Shown: in pieces, positions 23,480 through 34,669 of the stretch
How the letters are laid out: every line of letters begins with the position of its first letter
Numbering within the stretch: position 1 is the stretch's first letter
Translations under genes and position numbers: made by a program
The notes under the pieces: model-generated
What the model saw: the letters and a program-made list of their open reading frames with translations, nothing else
Told to the model about the DNA's origin: nothing
The model's database searches: none
Assembly (NCBI GenBank): GCA_025617375.2
Contig: JAMYGW020000002.1
Coordinates: forward strand, 2,666,001 to 2,730,000
Source of the DNA: Acarospora socialis
Taxonomy: Eukaryota > Ascomycota > Lecanoromycetes > Acarosporales > Acarosporaceae
DNA: 64,000 nt
Reading direction: 5' to 3'

Positions 23480-23971
23480 TCATATACCCCGCAGAGGCTG
23501 ATTGAAGTATTTGTGTTCTCTTGCCCAGTGAGGACTGACGACGAAGCGGCCTGAAATTCGTTTACAATAGGTATGACCCACGGATCGGGGCTGCACTTTT
23601 CTGCCAGGAGTTACACCTTATCCTGGAGCCCTAAGGTAGTGATAAATATCTGATTTACATGCCACCATGATACAATGGTGGTGTTCTGTGGTGCTCATTA
23701 TCGGGCAAAGGTGTACTTATACAGCAAGAGGGATGAACACATCGACGAATAGGATACACGTCCCGTCCCAAAATACGGACCACAGTTGTCCTTAGCGTAA
23801 AAAATCCATGCCAATCATGCAGTGGTGGTATCTTCGAGGACCCGGAGAATGCAAATGCGACGCTCACGAACTCTTCTGAAGATGCCGATAGAAAAGGAGG
23901 TACAGGAAGAGAATTCTTTAAGGTCGCGATACGAACGCGATCTAAGGTAAGATTAACGGGACTCCAGTCTG
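23480..23971. other. Intergenic between convergent genes
   Basis: PIG-P and the striatin gene converge here. Only 3' UTRs are expected, and nothing else is seen. Confidence 0.5.
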
Positions 23972-26738
23972 TCATCGAGCGAAAACTTTGACGACGCCAT
24001 CGCCACCTCCGCTCACTACCCATCTGCCATCTTGGCTCCAGACGACTGCGCAGACGCCTTCGCCGCGCATGAGTCGGTGGCTGGTTATTTCTTGGGTACA
24101 GCTGCGTTTTTCCAAGGACCAGTATCGCAGACTAGCGTCATGTCCAGCTGATACCATTTCCCGGCCATCTGGGGACAAGAATAGCGAAGAGATGGCCGAT
24201 GGGTGTGCGAGCATAGTGTAAGTGCACTGGCCTGGACGATTGATCAGCAAGATTCCCGCAGCTCATATCCCGTCGTACAAAGCTATACTTACCACTATTG
24301 GCGTCAAAGAATCGAATATACCCATCTTCATGACCACTAATAACAACGCCTTCGACTCCACCACTTGTGCCAGTAGCACCATGCACAATGCCTTCGTCCT
24401 CTGACAAACCTCTGCCAGAATCCAAGCTCAGAGTTCCGTCTAACCCCACAGTGGTCGCGACCACAGCATTCACCCCTGTCGCCGGCGTGCCGTCGTATGT
24501 TTCTAAGCTTGCCATGCCAACCACCTCCTCTCCTGTCCGAGTGTCGAAGATTAGAACCGAAGCGTCATTGTACGACACAACGAAAGCATGCCCAGTCATG
24601 GATAAAGGACTTATACACGTCGGGGCTGGATGGTCTGCCCGCTCTATCCTGTGAAGCAGGCAATAATGGAACGACATAGAGCTTGCTGTGTTTGGTTGCG
24701 GCGACGACGGGAAGTTCGACCCTGAAGACACCGAGTTCGCCCTCCGGCTGCCTCCTGCTCCTCTCCGAGAGCCTTGGTGTGGAGAAGTCAGTTGCGGCGG
24801 CGCACTCACAGCCCATATCAACACAGTCCCATCGGCTGAACCAGAAACCAGTATGATTCTTTCCGGACCACCATAACGGTTGCATTGGTCACCCAACACT
24901 GAACCTGAATTACCGGGTAACACGCAAATTGACCAGACGGCATCGGTATGACCGTCTAGAGTCGCCTTTGGATCCACTCTTCCTCGTTCCCAGACCCGCA
25001 CCATCGCATCTTGACCACCCGAAAACACCCACCCATCCCCTAGAGCTCTCCCTCCATTTGAGAAGTTCTGGGATGCGGGACATGCTGCCAGTGACATGAC
25101 GGCGCCGGTATGGCCTCGATGTGAAAAATAGCTGGGGACGTCTAGATCGTGGCTGTGATTGGGGCCGTGTGGGCCAAAGCTTCCATAGCTTGCTGGTAAT
25201 ATCCATCGTTTGATCACGCCATCATCTCCAGTAGTGCAAATTTCCGGCTCCGATGGACTTCCTCCACCTGTAAATATCACGGACCTGACCACATCCAGAT
25301 GGCCTCGGAGGGCGAAACGCACTTTAAAAATCGATGCGTCGCTTTTGGAGCCTCCTCCCACTTGTGATGATGACAGCTCGCGAAGTTCATGACTTCCGTC
25401 ACTCGGACGTCGGCGGGAAGATGAGCTCTTTCTTCGATGCGATCCTAGTCCTCCACGTGGTGGAGATTTTGCAGGAACAAGATTGACATTCGGAAATAGG
25501 TCATTATCAGGTCTTTGTCGGATGGGGAACTCTGAGGGATGATCCTCCACAGTTTGCGGCTCCGGAGGCTCATCGAAGTTCCAGCCCCCTGTATCTGCGT
25601 TATCCGGCTCCTCAGATATCCGGGGGCTGTCATCTTCTTGTTTTGGGGGTATTGGGCGGCCGTGGATATCGTAGCTATGTGTAACTTTTTCAACCTGATC
25701 GTCCGGTGTAGCGCCAAACTCGGATGCGGACAGACTTCTGTCGTCCGCAGCGGTGACTGGATGATTTGGTTGTAGGTTATTCTGGTTAAACAGGGTTCGA
25801 GACATGAAAGATGCTTGTTGTCCATGATTAGTGGTATGGGAGAGGTTAGGGACGTCGGAAATCGAAGGAACTGATGAAAGCTGATGATTTGGTAATGGTG
25901 TGGGATTTAACATTCCAGATTGCTGTTGTTTTTGGCGTTGTTGCATGTACACTTCCTCTAATGACTGTTGGTGTGGGTGTTGGTTAGGATAGTTGTGATT
26001 CGGAGGAAGATCCTGCTGGCTATCGTCGGCCTGTAATCCAGGGTGAACCGGGCGTACAACATGGTATGTGACTTCCTGGACACACTTTCCAAGGAATGAT
26101 TTGGACTTGTCGCGGTCGCTTTCTTCACGTAAATCAGAGGTGAACAGATCATCGCCATCCGTATCCAGAAATGAGTTGTGCTGCCTCAATGGTTTGGCTG
26201 AAAGCGTGTCAGTAACGCTTTAAGCCCACGGTCAGTAAAGCTCACGCTTATTGATAGCCTTGTATAATTCCTTGGCCATGCGCTTTTCTTCCTTCTTCTC
26301 CTCAGTCTTGTCACCCTGAGCCAACGACTTCGTCTTCTCTCGTTCTTTCTTTAAAGCGTTCTCTAAGATCTTCACGTGCTTCCCTAATGATTCCTGCAGC
26401 CTCTTGCTCGTCCTGCCATCCCCCTCTAATTTACCTATCCTGGACTTCATCTCGGCTCTTTCGATCTCCCAAGCGTTCCTGTCTCGTTCATGCCGATGCC
26501 ATTCGGTTTGAAGGAAGCGCATTACTCCTAAGAATCAAATAGTTAGCTTAATTGTATTCCAGCCCACGATATGTAGTGGAAAAGCACGTCATAGGTGGGA
26601 TTCAGCACACGCTTTGTACGCACCTTGTAACGTGTATTCCGTTCCCTGCGGTTGCCCTGCCCCATTGTTACCGCCATCTCCCGCTCCTCCACCTGCCCCA
26701 CCATTGCCAGTCATGGCAGACTGAGACTGCCAGGCCAT
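23972..26738 (-). CDS. Striatin-family WD40 scaffold (STRIPAK complex)
   Basis: Four exons (26624-26738, 26246-26527, 24293-26197, 23972-24231) join in phase to 853 residues. This is the fungal striatin (Sordaria PRO11, Aspergillus StrA, yeast Far8), the scaffold of the STRIPAK phosphatase/kinase complex that controls cell fusion, septation and sexual development. The N-terminus is Gly-rich, then the diagnostic [20 protein letters not shown] leads into a coiled coil ([20 protein letters not shown]) that binds PP2A. A long disordered middle is Pro/Gln/Ser-rich. The C-terminal half holds WD repeats: [57 protein letters not shown], and the last blades spanning intron 3 ([16 protein letters not shown]). 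No damage is seen. Confidence 0.94.
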
Positions 26739-27539
26739 CCAAGCCTCCAGACCGATCCTGTATGGCGAACCGGATCTTTATACACAAGGGAGCTTCTTAA
26801 GCTGACAGCGAAGCCTGACGGTAATAGCGATAGGTTGTATTGACTGTCACATCCGTCAAAGGTGCTTGGGTTAGGGGGTGCTTAAGGTAAGTAGGCCATG
26901 CCCATAACATCCCAAGCTAAGAGAGCGTACCAAGGAAGTCGACCGCTCCAAGAAGTGGAAGAAGAAGAGGCGTCATGGGTAAAGGAGAGGGGTCCAAAGC
27001 CAAGGGCCGCAATGCGCGAAACTTGTCGGGAGCAGTGAGGTCCTCCACGCTCACATTCGACGCTTCGAGTGCATGCTTCGCGCTTACCGAAAGGATCGAC
27101 CACTAACCACTTTGGGAGTTGCACAACGCTGCTTTATCTCACTTTTCTGAATGCATCATTTAACATCTGTAACAGCATTATCTCAAGACTATTGTAGTTC
27201 TTCACAGTCTGATTGCTGAGGCTAGTTTGTTCTTAGGATTCTTTATACGCAACTGTACAGTTATGTACTGTCCCCGATTGCCTTCACTTTCATGGGGTTT
27301 TTTTTCTATTGTTTGACTATCACTACATGAAACTGTTTGCTTGACCACCCTTCATTATTGATCTGAACTGAACAGCTGTCTTATGTTGATAGTATTTTAA
27401 TCTCCATTGTGTGGCCATGAAAAAGTTGGTATTTTAGAGGAGAAACAACAATAACGCACTGTGAAGCACCAACACCCAAACGCAATAGCAAAGGCGAATC
27501 ATCCTGCCATGCTACAGTATCTCATGCTCGATGCCAGCC
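26739..27539. other. Intergenic, no gene seen
   Basis: This is the promoter side of the striatin gene, then an AT-rich, gene-free stretch. It is the start of the gene-poor part of the window. Confidence 0.5.
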
Positions 27540-28510
27540 TCAGCTTTGCACCACCTCCTTAATTGCAATCTTTGCACTGCGTGCAAGTCTCCCATTATTG
27601 GGAGATTCATAGTCTGAAGATGTCGGACTAGTTGTTGTGGGCGATGGCACGAATGAGCTGCTAGTGCTCATTGAGGAGATAGTTGAGCTTCCTGAGGAAG
27701 CGTTCGCACCTGCTGATGAGGTGATCATACTGAATGATGGGGTGGTTGTACTTGTTGATGATGACAGAGCCGCTCGATGGAGTGAGAGGACGTCAGAGTC
27801 GCCGGCCTTATGGGCTACGAAGACAGGCTTTACATAGATCTGATACATGTCAGTGGAACACTGGTGAGTATTAGGGCTCTTGATTCAGAGACTCCTGACC
27901 CAGTAACATAACGGATGGTAAACGGAGTGCTCGGGATAGCTTCAAAGCAGTATACCGAGATATAGTCTTCACAGGTCAGTTCGCTGTGAATAAATGACCA
28001 GCCAGAGCCAATTTTTGATTATGAAAATACAGTCTGTCTTGAAAAGAGAGGTTAGATAGGAAGGGCAGCATTGGGAACTTGTCATGGAGCCCGTCCAGAT
28101 ATCATTCCCATTCGAAGTGAGTGTGCAGGTGCTTGTCCACCCTGAAGATACCAGAATGTCCTCTGAAGTACTTACTTAGATTTTGGGTGATCCAGGGAGT
28201 GAAAATTGTTCATACCATTAGGACATACTCCGGGAGAGTATACAATATATGTGGCGAAATTGGGAGGACAGGAGAGGGCAGGAGAGGGGTCGACGGTAAA
28301 TGCTGTGGCACCCAAAGCAAAACTAAGTGCACTCTCCGCAAGAACATCCGAGCAGAGGACACAAGCAAGCTCACCCTTTATTTCGCCAGTACTCCGTACA
28401 ACTTCAACCAAAGTGTGTAAGGACTGGTGCATCATCCGCCGGCGCGAGGGGCTGCCCCGTAGGTTGCGGTCGGCACGGGGCTCTTCAGTTTCGAAAGTTA
28501 CGGCGCTCAT
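27540..28510 (-). pseudogene. Damaged or unmodelled secreted Cys/Ser-rich protein gene
   Basis: The pieces of a fungal surface-protein type can be read in order on the minus strand. They are an N-terminal segment from ATG 28510; SPALSCPPNFATYIVYSPGV; across a likely intron, CPNGWTSTCTLTSNGNDIW and SQCCPSY; then SGWSFIHSELTCEDYISVYC; and a Ser/Thr-rich stalk (27550-27780) preceded by YQIYVKPVF. Such proteins usually end in a transmembrane helix after the Ser/Thr stalk; here the frame stops soon after a short LARSAKIAIKEV segment. I could not find one splice model that joins all pieces, so the gene is probably decayed, though a missed intron remains possible. Function is unknown. Confidence 0.45.
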
Positions 28511-28599
28511 CGAGCTGCAAGCGGGTAGGGTCCCTAATCTTATACCTGTTTTAATTAAAAAGGCAGTGGATATGAAATTACCCAAATAAAAAGGAAAAT

Positions 28600-28735
28600 T
28601 GCGGGTTGTGTGAATTGAACGCACGACCTTCAGATGTTTGATAGACTTCAGTCTCTGAAGAACAGTTGGTAGTTTATCAAATTAAATAAGACCAAATTAG
28701 AACTTACGACGTTCTCCCGACTAAACTAAACCCGC
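28600..28735 (-). tRNA. tRNA-Phe (GAA) with an extra 53-nt insertion
   Basis: Read 28735 to 28600. The acceptor stem GCGGGTT pairs with AACCCGC, and discriminator A73 follows. The A box TAGTTTAGTCGG fits TRGYNNARNNGG. The D stem GTTT/GAAC still pairs, with a G-T wobble at its end. The anticodon GAA lies at 28647-28649 in the loop CTGAAG/A, interrupted after position 37 by a 10-nt segment at the canonical tRNA intron site. The T loop is TTCAATT; its stem has one mismatch (C52-A62). A run of T (TTTTCCTTTTT) follows at the 3' end as a Pol III terminator. A further 53 nt (28655-28707), beginning GTAAGT and ending TTCAG, lie between anticodon-stem positions 28 and 29. Without both insertions the gene closely resembles fungal tRNA-Phe. 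Whether it is functional is unknown. Confidence 0.72.
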
Positions 28736-30149
28736 TGCATTTATCAAAATGCTGATTATTGATATACTTAAAGGCAAAGTTGTACAGCTAGTGCGCCAAC
28801 AGGCGCCGAAGTCATTTCTACAAAGTACAGATTAGGTAGGTACATCAGTACACAACGCCGTGGAATAGTGAGAAGGCAACGCGGGTAATCAGATTTAAGG
28901 GAGCAAGAAAGTAAGTATCATCACTATCGACTAGTTACGAGCTTGAATGACTGGAATGATGGGTGTTGTGCCTCGCCGGCTCACAACACATGTAACCGAT
29001 GGGATCACTTCCACTCCCGCTTTTGCAAGGAGCCGTCGAAGGGTATGCAACCGCGCCTGTCCAATAAAGGGACAAATTCCGGCCTCAACTCCTGATTCTC
29101 ACCAGTGTTCCGCTGAGTTAACTAGATGAAGACTGGGAAACTCGCAGACCGCCGTCTGCTCCACTACGTTGAGGACAGCTCCATACGGCAGTGCCCTGAT
29201 TGAACAGAGTTTAAGGATCCACAGTGTCGGCAACATGAGCTTGACTAGGGTTTCGCCATGATCCGGGGGTTCTCAGGGTATTGCTTGTAGACCGTCTCTG
29301 TGCTCAGGGTCAGGGTCTCTAGCCTTTCAAAACCCTCGAGTGATTTGATCAGTCTGAATTCTGAAGGCATTGTGTACTCCGAGCCGCGGCGACTCGTACT
29401 TGCCTGAGCGTCAGCCAAGGCGGTTCCAGAGCCTTGGGAATGTCGGCAGCATGGAGTTCGTTGCCAGTCAACAGGGTGATAAACGGGCGACCAGAGCGAT
29501 ACTAGTACTTTTTGATTGCCGTGCAGTGCTCCAGCAGCATCTTGAGGTTCAAGGCGGCAGCTCAGCCCAGAGGACGTCTAGATCTGTCAGTTTGTTCCAA
29601 GAGCGAAGTCGCTTTCCGATGCTGCTGCAGAGTGAAAAGAAAAATTCTATATAAAAGTTTAGACTTTCAAAGTTGGATGATGCAGAAAGCAGAGCTACCT
29701 TGAGTTCTCTAAGATATGTCCGACGGAAACCTTCTGTGGTCATAGGCAGTCGTGCTCAATTTTAATTGTCAAGTGCTGCTGAAGCGGCAACTTACTCTAT
29801 TGAATCTGCAAATGATTCCAACAACTCATCGGAAGTACGAGTATTTCATGACTAATGCATGCTGAAGGCAGAAGAGCGCGGCTTCCATGAGTGCTAGGTA
29901 TCACAACAAAGCAATCACCACGGAGGCGGTTCAAAGACGTTCATCCGGTGCAAGTCTACTTATTCCGTCAAACGTATATGGTTTGCTTGAAAGGTGGCCC
30001 GGGCCCCGGATCATAGGGTTTCCCGAGTTCTAAGTGCTCGATGAATAATCAGTAGACCCGCTTAGTACTGGAGATGACAGAGATAATTATGGGTCGAACC
30101 ATTATGGGTCGAACCATCGCTTGGGAGGAGCGGCTGTCGAATAAATACC
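28736..30149. other. Gene-free stretch
   Basis: No ORF here resembles a known protein and no repeat is evident. A pair of adjacent short repeats (ATTATGGGTCGAACC, twice) lies at about 30086-30115. Confidence 0.45.
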
Positions 30150-32696
30150 TCAAGATGTATAAGATATTTTCGTCCTCCCTCGAAACTTATTCCTGTCGAG
30201 GAATCGCCGAGGCTGCCGTTCTGTCCATTCCTCATCCTTACCCTCCAAGAAGTCAACCAGTGAGTTCACCTTCTTCGTGTTGCATTCGCCTCCGAGCATT
30301 GCCCAGAGTTCCTTCTCTTCTTTGTCAACCTTGAAATTGAATCGTATCTTAATACCGAGGCGATTCGCAGGATCGTCCTCACGAAGACTGGTAGCACACG
30401 CGTTGGAATGGCGTAAACCATCTGGGGCCAAGTCGCACTGAATAAAGACAGTCTCGAAGTCAGCTTCCTCGGGCACAAGCAATTGTACGCCTCGGAAGTA
30501 GACTCTGCCCATCTCAGTCCCGTTATTCATCCGAGCGCATGGAAAGGTGCTGCCGAGGCGAAGCCTCCTCTTAAGTTCACCATTCTTCCAGCTAGTCCCG
30601 AGACGGCTATCGTGGGTTGGTACCACAAGCTCGTCTCCCGGATATCTCCGCTTTAAGTCATCTGCTGGGGTCAACTTTCCTTGAAGGGCTTCTAGTTCAT
30701 GGACGATCTGGATGAGCCATTCGGCTCCTTCTACTGACGCCAGCAGTCGTTCAATCGGTTTCCGGTATACGATGTGGTCGTCAATACGAAGGTTGACCTC
30801 ATGGGGAGAGAAATGAACCGTCGGGTCCTTTGCCAGCCCTAGGATCCGCTTTGCCACCTTGTTACCAAGGTGGAATCGTAACAGATTGTGACGCGAAGGC
30901 GCAATAAGCTTAACCACTCCAGACCCAAGTACAACGACCGTTCTTCCATGGAAAAGAGTTGGGCCAGAAATCTGGTCATCGTCTGCCTCATTTTCAGCTT
31001 CAGAAGAAGCTTCTCCGTCACTATAACCTTCGTACTGATCATCGATCGGTATGGGAATATCAACTTCATCTATGGACGGGCGATGACCAGGAACTGGTTG
31101 GAAAGCTTGATTGTCGCCAGCGTCCTTGTCGCTGTTAGCCCAAATAGTCGTTGAAGTCACCTCGTCCGCCTCCCCAGGAACTGATTGAAAAGCTTGATCG
31201 TCGCCAGTGTCCTTGTCGCTGTTAGTCCAAATAGTTGTTGAAGTCACCTCATCCACCTCCCCAGAAACTGGTTGAAAAGCTTGATCGTCGCCAGCGTCCT
31301 TGTTGCTGTTAGCCCAAATAGTTGTTGAAGTCACCTCATCCGCCTCCCCAGGAACTGGTTGGAAAGCTTGATTGTCGCCAGCGTCCTTGTCGCTGTTAGC
31401 CCAAATAGTCGTTGAAGTCACCTCATCCGCCTCCCCAGGAACTGGTTGGAAAGCTTGATTGTCGCCAGCGTCCTTGTCGCTGTTAGCCCAAATAGTCGTT
31501 GAAGTCACCTCGTCCGCCTCCTGTTGATATTTATCGTCGGCAGATGTAGGAGCCTTGGTGTCTCGCTGGGCCTTCCGATGCCGACCCCTGAGGCCTCGAT
31601 TCTTTGGAGGGCCTGGAATCAGCATTTTGCTGCTATTTGCCGCGGTCGAGTTCTTCTTTGAACGTCTCTGGCGAGAAGTGCTTATCTTTCTGCCGATCTT
31701 CCTGACGGCCGCGCCGGCGAGGGAATCTCCTCTCGAAAGAACAGCAACCGGATCCTCCCGCAAGTATCTGCCGGCCCAGCACCGAAAACAAGGTGCATAT
31801 TCTGCCAGATGCAGCAGTCTCTGTTCTTCGCGCTCCTTCTTGACATAAGCATACATCTCAGAAAGTGGTGCAGCCTTTCTGGAACGGGGACGGCGTTGAG
31901 AGTATGCTCGACAGAAGAAATCAGTGTCGTACTTCCTGCCTGTCAACCATAGAAAAAAGTTGATGTCTGCGTCAATCTGGGCAGCCATTCCAGGCTTGCA
32001 CATTGCGTTAGAGAAGAACCCAGAACTTGGGTGGTGAACGTGGAGAATCATGCGACGCAATATACCGCGCCTGAAATCGAGGTCCAGTTTCAAAACACCA
32101 GTGGGCGGTACGATCGTAATTTCTAAGCGTTTGGTGGCTTTGCTGAGGTTTCTGCAAAGATTTTCTCGGGTGCAGCTGGATCCAGTGATAAGGAACGGCA
32201 ATGGTAAAATTTCCAGAATATCAGTGGACACTTTATCATGGAGAGCTCTGAGATCTCGGCTCCATCACATCGCAGGGCAGGTGGTCCTGCCATGGAATGT
32301 TTCTTCTGCTCGCCAATGCCAGTCATATCCGAAACTGAACTCGTCGCTGATTCCCTTCTCTTCGAGTAATCTGATTGTCGCACTTCAAGGGTCCCAGAAA
32401 TTACCAATAGCATCTTCCTCACTCTGGAGATGCAAGATAATCCCTAGGTCGGCATCCTCAGGCCCTCCTGGGCTAGCAAGCCTGTCGCGGCCTTGGCCAG
32501 AAACCTGCACTTCGGTCGAATAAAATTTCTCGAGCCTCTCCGTGAGCTGTTGATGTAATTGCTCTTTGGTGTCGCTCCAGCCGGTTTTCGGGGCCATTAA
32601 AAACTCGAGTAACTGGGCGAGCTCGTCTTGGGACAGGCTCCTTGTTGCCTCCTGAGCAAATCGGCTGGCAATCCAGGGTCCAGACAAATCATCCAT
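30150..32696 (-). pseudogene. Long unknown gene with two in-frame TGA codons and 87-bp repeats
   Basis: From ATG 32696 (MDDLSGPWIASRF) one frame runs to 30150, about 848 codons, interrupted only by TGA at 32385-32387 and at 32265-32267. Reading across both gives natural protein sequence (NFWDP, stop, SATIRLLEEKGISDEFSFGY; then TFHGRTTCPAM, stop, WSRDLRALHDKVSTDILEIL). Both TGA codons could come from CGA (Arg) by one C-to-T change. No intron that removes either stop and keeps frame was found. The centre holds five 29-residue repeats (core EVTSTTIWANSDKDAGDNQA). A basic Ser/Arg/Lys block precedes them. No known domain is recognised. It may be a recent pseudogene, since the rest of the frame is intact. 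Confidence 0.6.
31088..31522 (-). repeat. Five tandem 87-bp coding repeats (minisatellite)
   Basis: Copies begin at about 31088, 31174, 31261, 31348 and 31435. The period is 87 bp (29 codons), so copy-number change keeps the frame. Copies differ by a few bases, for example TGATTG versus TGATCG and GTAGTC versus GTTGTT types. The repeats lie inside the pseudogene described above. Confidence 0.88.
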
Positions 32697-33291
32697 TGTC
32701 GTAGTCTCTAAATTTCCGGCAGTCTGAGTTGTGGCGTTTCGACAAGCCTACTCCGCATGGCATCGTACCAATGCTCGAAAGCATTCATTAGCATCCATAT
32801 TGACAACACCCTATTCGTTTATCAGCCCAACTATTTCTAGGTTCAGGAAATAATGAAGTGATTATTACATAAATTATCTTGGAATTGGATGCTCAAAGAT
32901 CTTAATATTAGGTGTCTTATCTTCTTGTCATAAGTCTTGAGTCTTAGAATTTAGAACACACAAGAAGAAACTCTTTAGGTGTGCACTGACTAAGCAGCAT
33001 CACATGACACAGAGATATCTGAAGCTAAGACTAGGGCTGAACCCCTGAGAAAATTTTTCATTTATTCAACACTCCTCTCACAGCACATAACTCAGTGAGA
33101 CCGTAGGTCATGTGCAAGTTCATCAATCATATTCCACGCTCAATATTCCATTGCTCAGAACAGCACAAAGAGAACTCCTCCACCAACCAGGCAACTCAAA
33201 AGCGGGTCAATGGCGTACTGCAATGTTCAGTTCAGCATAGATTCCACGGTTAAGGCACACTGCATTAGACTCTTACAGAGCGGTCTTGCTG
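32697..33291. other. Intergenic, AT-rich
   Basis: No gene is seen. The stretch is AT-rich and probably holds the old promoter of the pseudogene. Confidence 0.5.
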
Positions 33292-33730
33292 TCACCATGA
33301 CTTGACTTCGCGGTTGCAGAAGTTGCAATTGTAGCACCTGGCCTGAGCTGGTGCCGCCGAAGAGCCAGCGGAAGGACCAGATGCCGCAGCGGCAGTGCCA
33401 CTGGACGCTTTGCTAGTACTCGGAGAACTCGCAGCAGTCTGTGAGGGCGTCAAGGTCGCTGATGCCTCCGGTGTGGACTGATCGCTGCTAGTGCATGTAG
33501 CCAACGAGAAGGTCAGTCCTGTGGGCGCGGGGACATTGTTGAGCAAGGACTCGACACTCGAAGGGAAATGCGCGGTCGCCGTGAAGAGGGATGATCTGTA
33601 TAGTATGCAGTTGTCGTTCACTATCCTACCCTGACCCTGTTGTCATCTCTCAGATCAGTCCCTCCTATCCTCTCTCATTGTTAGCGAGAAGAGCAACTCA
33701 CAGCGGGACCTTCACACATATTCAAGTTCA
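33292..33730 (-). CDS. C-terminal part of a small Ser/Thr/Ala-rich protein, uncertain
   Basis: The ORF reads IVNDNCILYRSSLFTATAHF, then PAPTGLTFSLATCTSSDQST, a Ser/Ala-rich linker and a Cys-rich end (RCYNCNFCNREVKSW). A likely intron (GTGAGT...CAG, about 33636-33701) joins an upstream piece ending NLNMCEGPA. I could not find a convincing start exon further upstream. It may be a secreted protein gene whose first exon is missed, or a fragment. The family is not recognised. Confidence 0.35.
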
Positions 33731-34669
33731 GCGGAGCATTCGATTGATAGGACAGTCATTCGAACTGCGAACCGGCCGTCGCGCAGCTAGAGTCGCCTAC
33801 TTTGGCAAAGAAAGATCGATTAATCATGAGACTCCTGGACGACAAAAACTAAATCAACCACCGCCCAAAAGGAGCTTCTCGGAGCTTCTCAGCTCGCACC
33901 ATCATGGAGAATGGTACATTGAAGTTCCACACAGGATGCCGGACAGAACCTCGTACCAGCTACCTAGTGCCCCTGCCAAGCGCGGGCGCTACCTGCATGT
34001 CAAGGAACAGGGCGAGAAAACGGAAGGTATGAAATCTTCGGACAGGACGATGTGACAGGTCCTGCTAGCTAATTCAAGCATGGAGGAGGGAGTCATGCAG
34101 AGAACATGGAGGGCTTAGTGACTGCTATCACTGCCGACTGCTGGATCTGGTCATGATAACGTTGTCCACGAGGGAGGCGAAATCCGCGAGCAAACGAAGA
34201 GTTTTGCTCGTAAAGCTCGGATGGGCATAAGGTAGGGAGGTAAGGTAGGCTTGTCTTAGTCATCCCGGCCAAGAAAGCGTACCCTATCTTGCGCGTGAAC
34301 TGTGCCGTTGGGGCATGTCAGTGTACAAAGAACGAGCAATGGACGCCACCTTGCACGTCAGGTAGATTGCCTAGGTAGGTCTCCTGAGCCTTGTGTGAGA
34401 ATAACTCCTCGGCACATCGTGTAAAAGATCGGTCAAGAACTCCTTTGGATCTCCGAGGGGAAGCTCGCGAGGCTGAGGAGCTGCTTGGAACGAGGCTCAA
34501 GTTACGTGTTTGCACTGTAGAGTAACTCAGTACTGTAATTCATCGATTCTCGAATATTCTGTTTCGTAAAGTACCGAGTTCCATCTCGATCCACAAACAT
34601 CAGCAAGAGTCTCTAAGATACCTACCTGACCCTGCCACACTCGGGATTGCGGAGGTGAAAGTAATGTGC
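33731..34669. other. Intergenic, no supported gene
   Basis: Plus-strand ORFs here show no known features. Another AGGTA-rich cluster lies at about 34230-34250 and 34370-34380. Confidence 0.45.

Noticed and set aside
33591-34055. Plus-strand ORF of 154 codons
   Set aside because: No motif or homology is recognised and it runs antisense to the possible small gene at 33292-33730.
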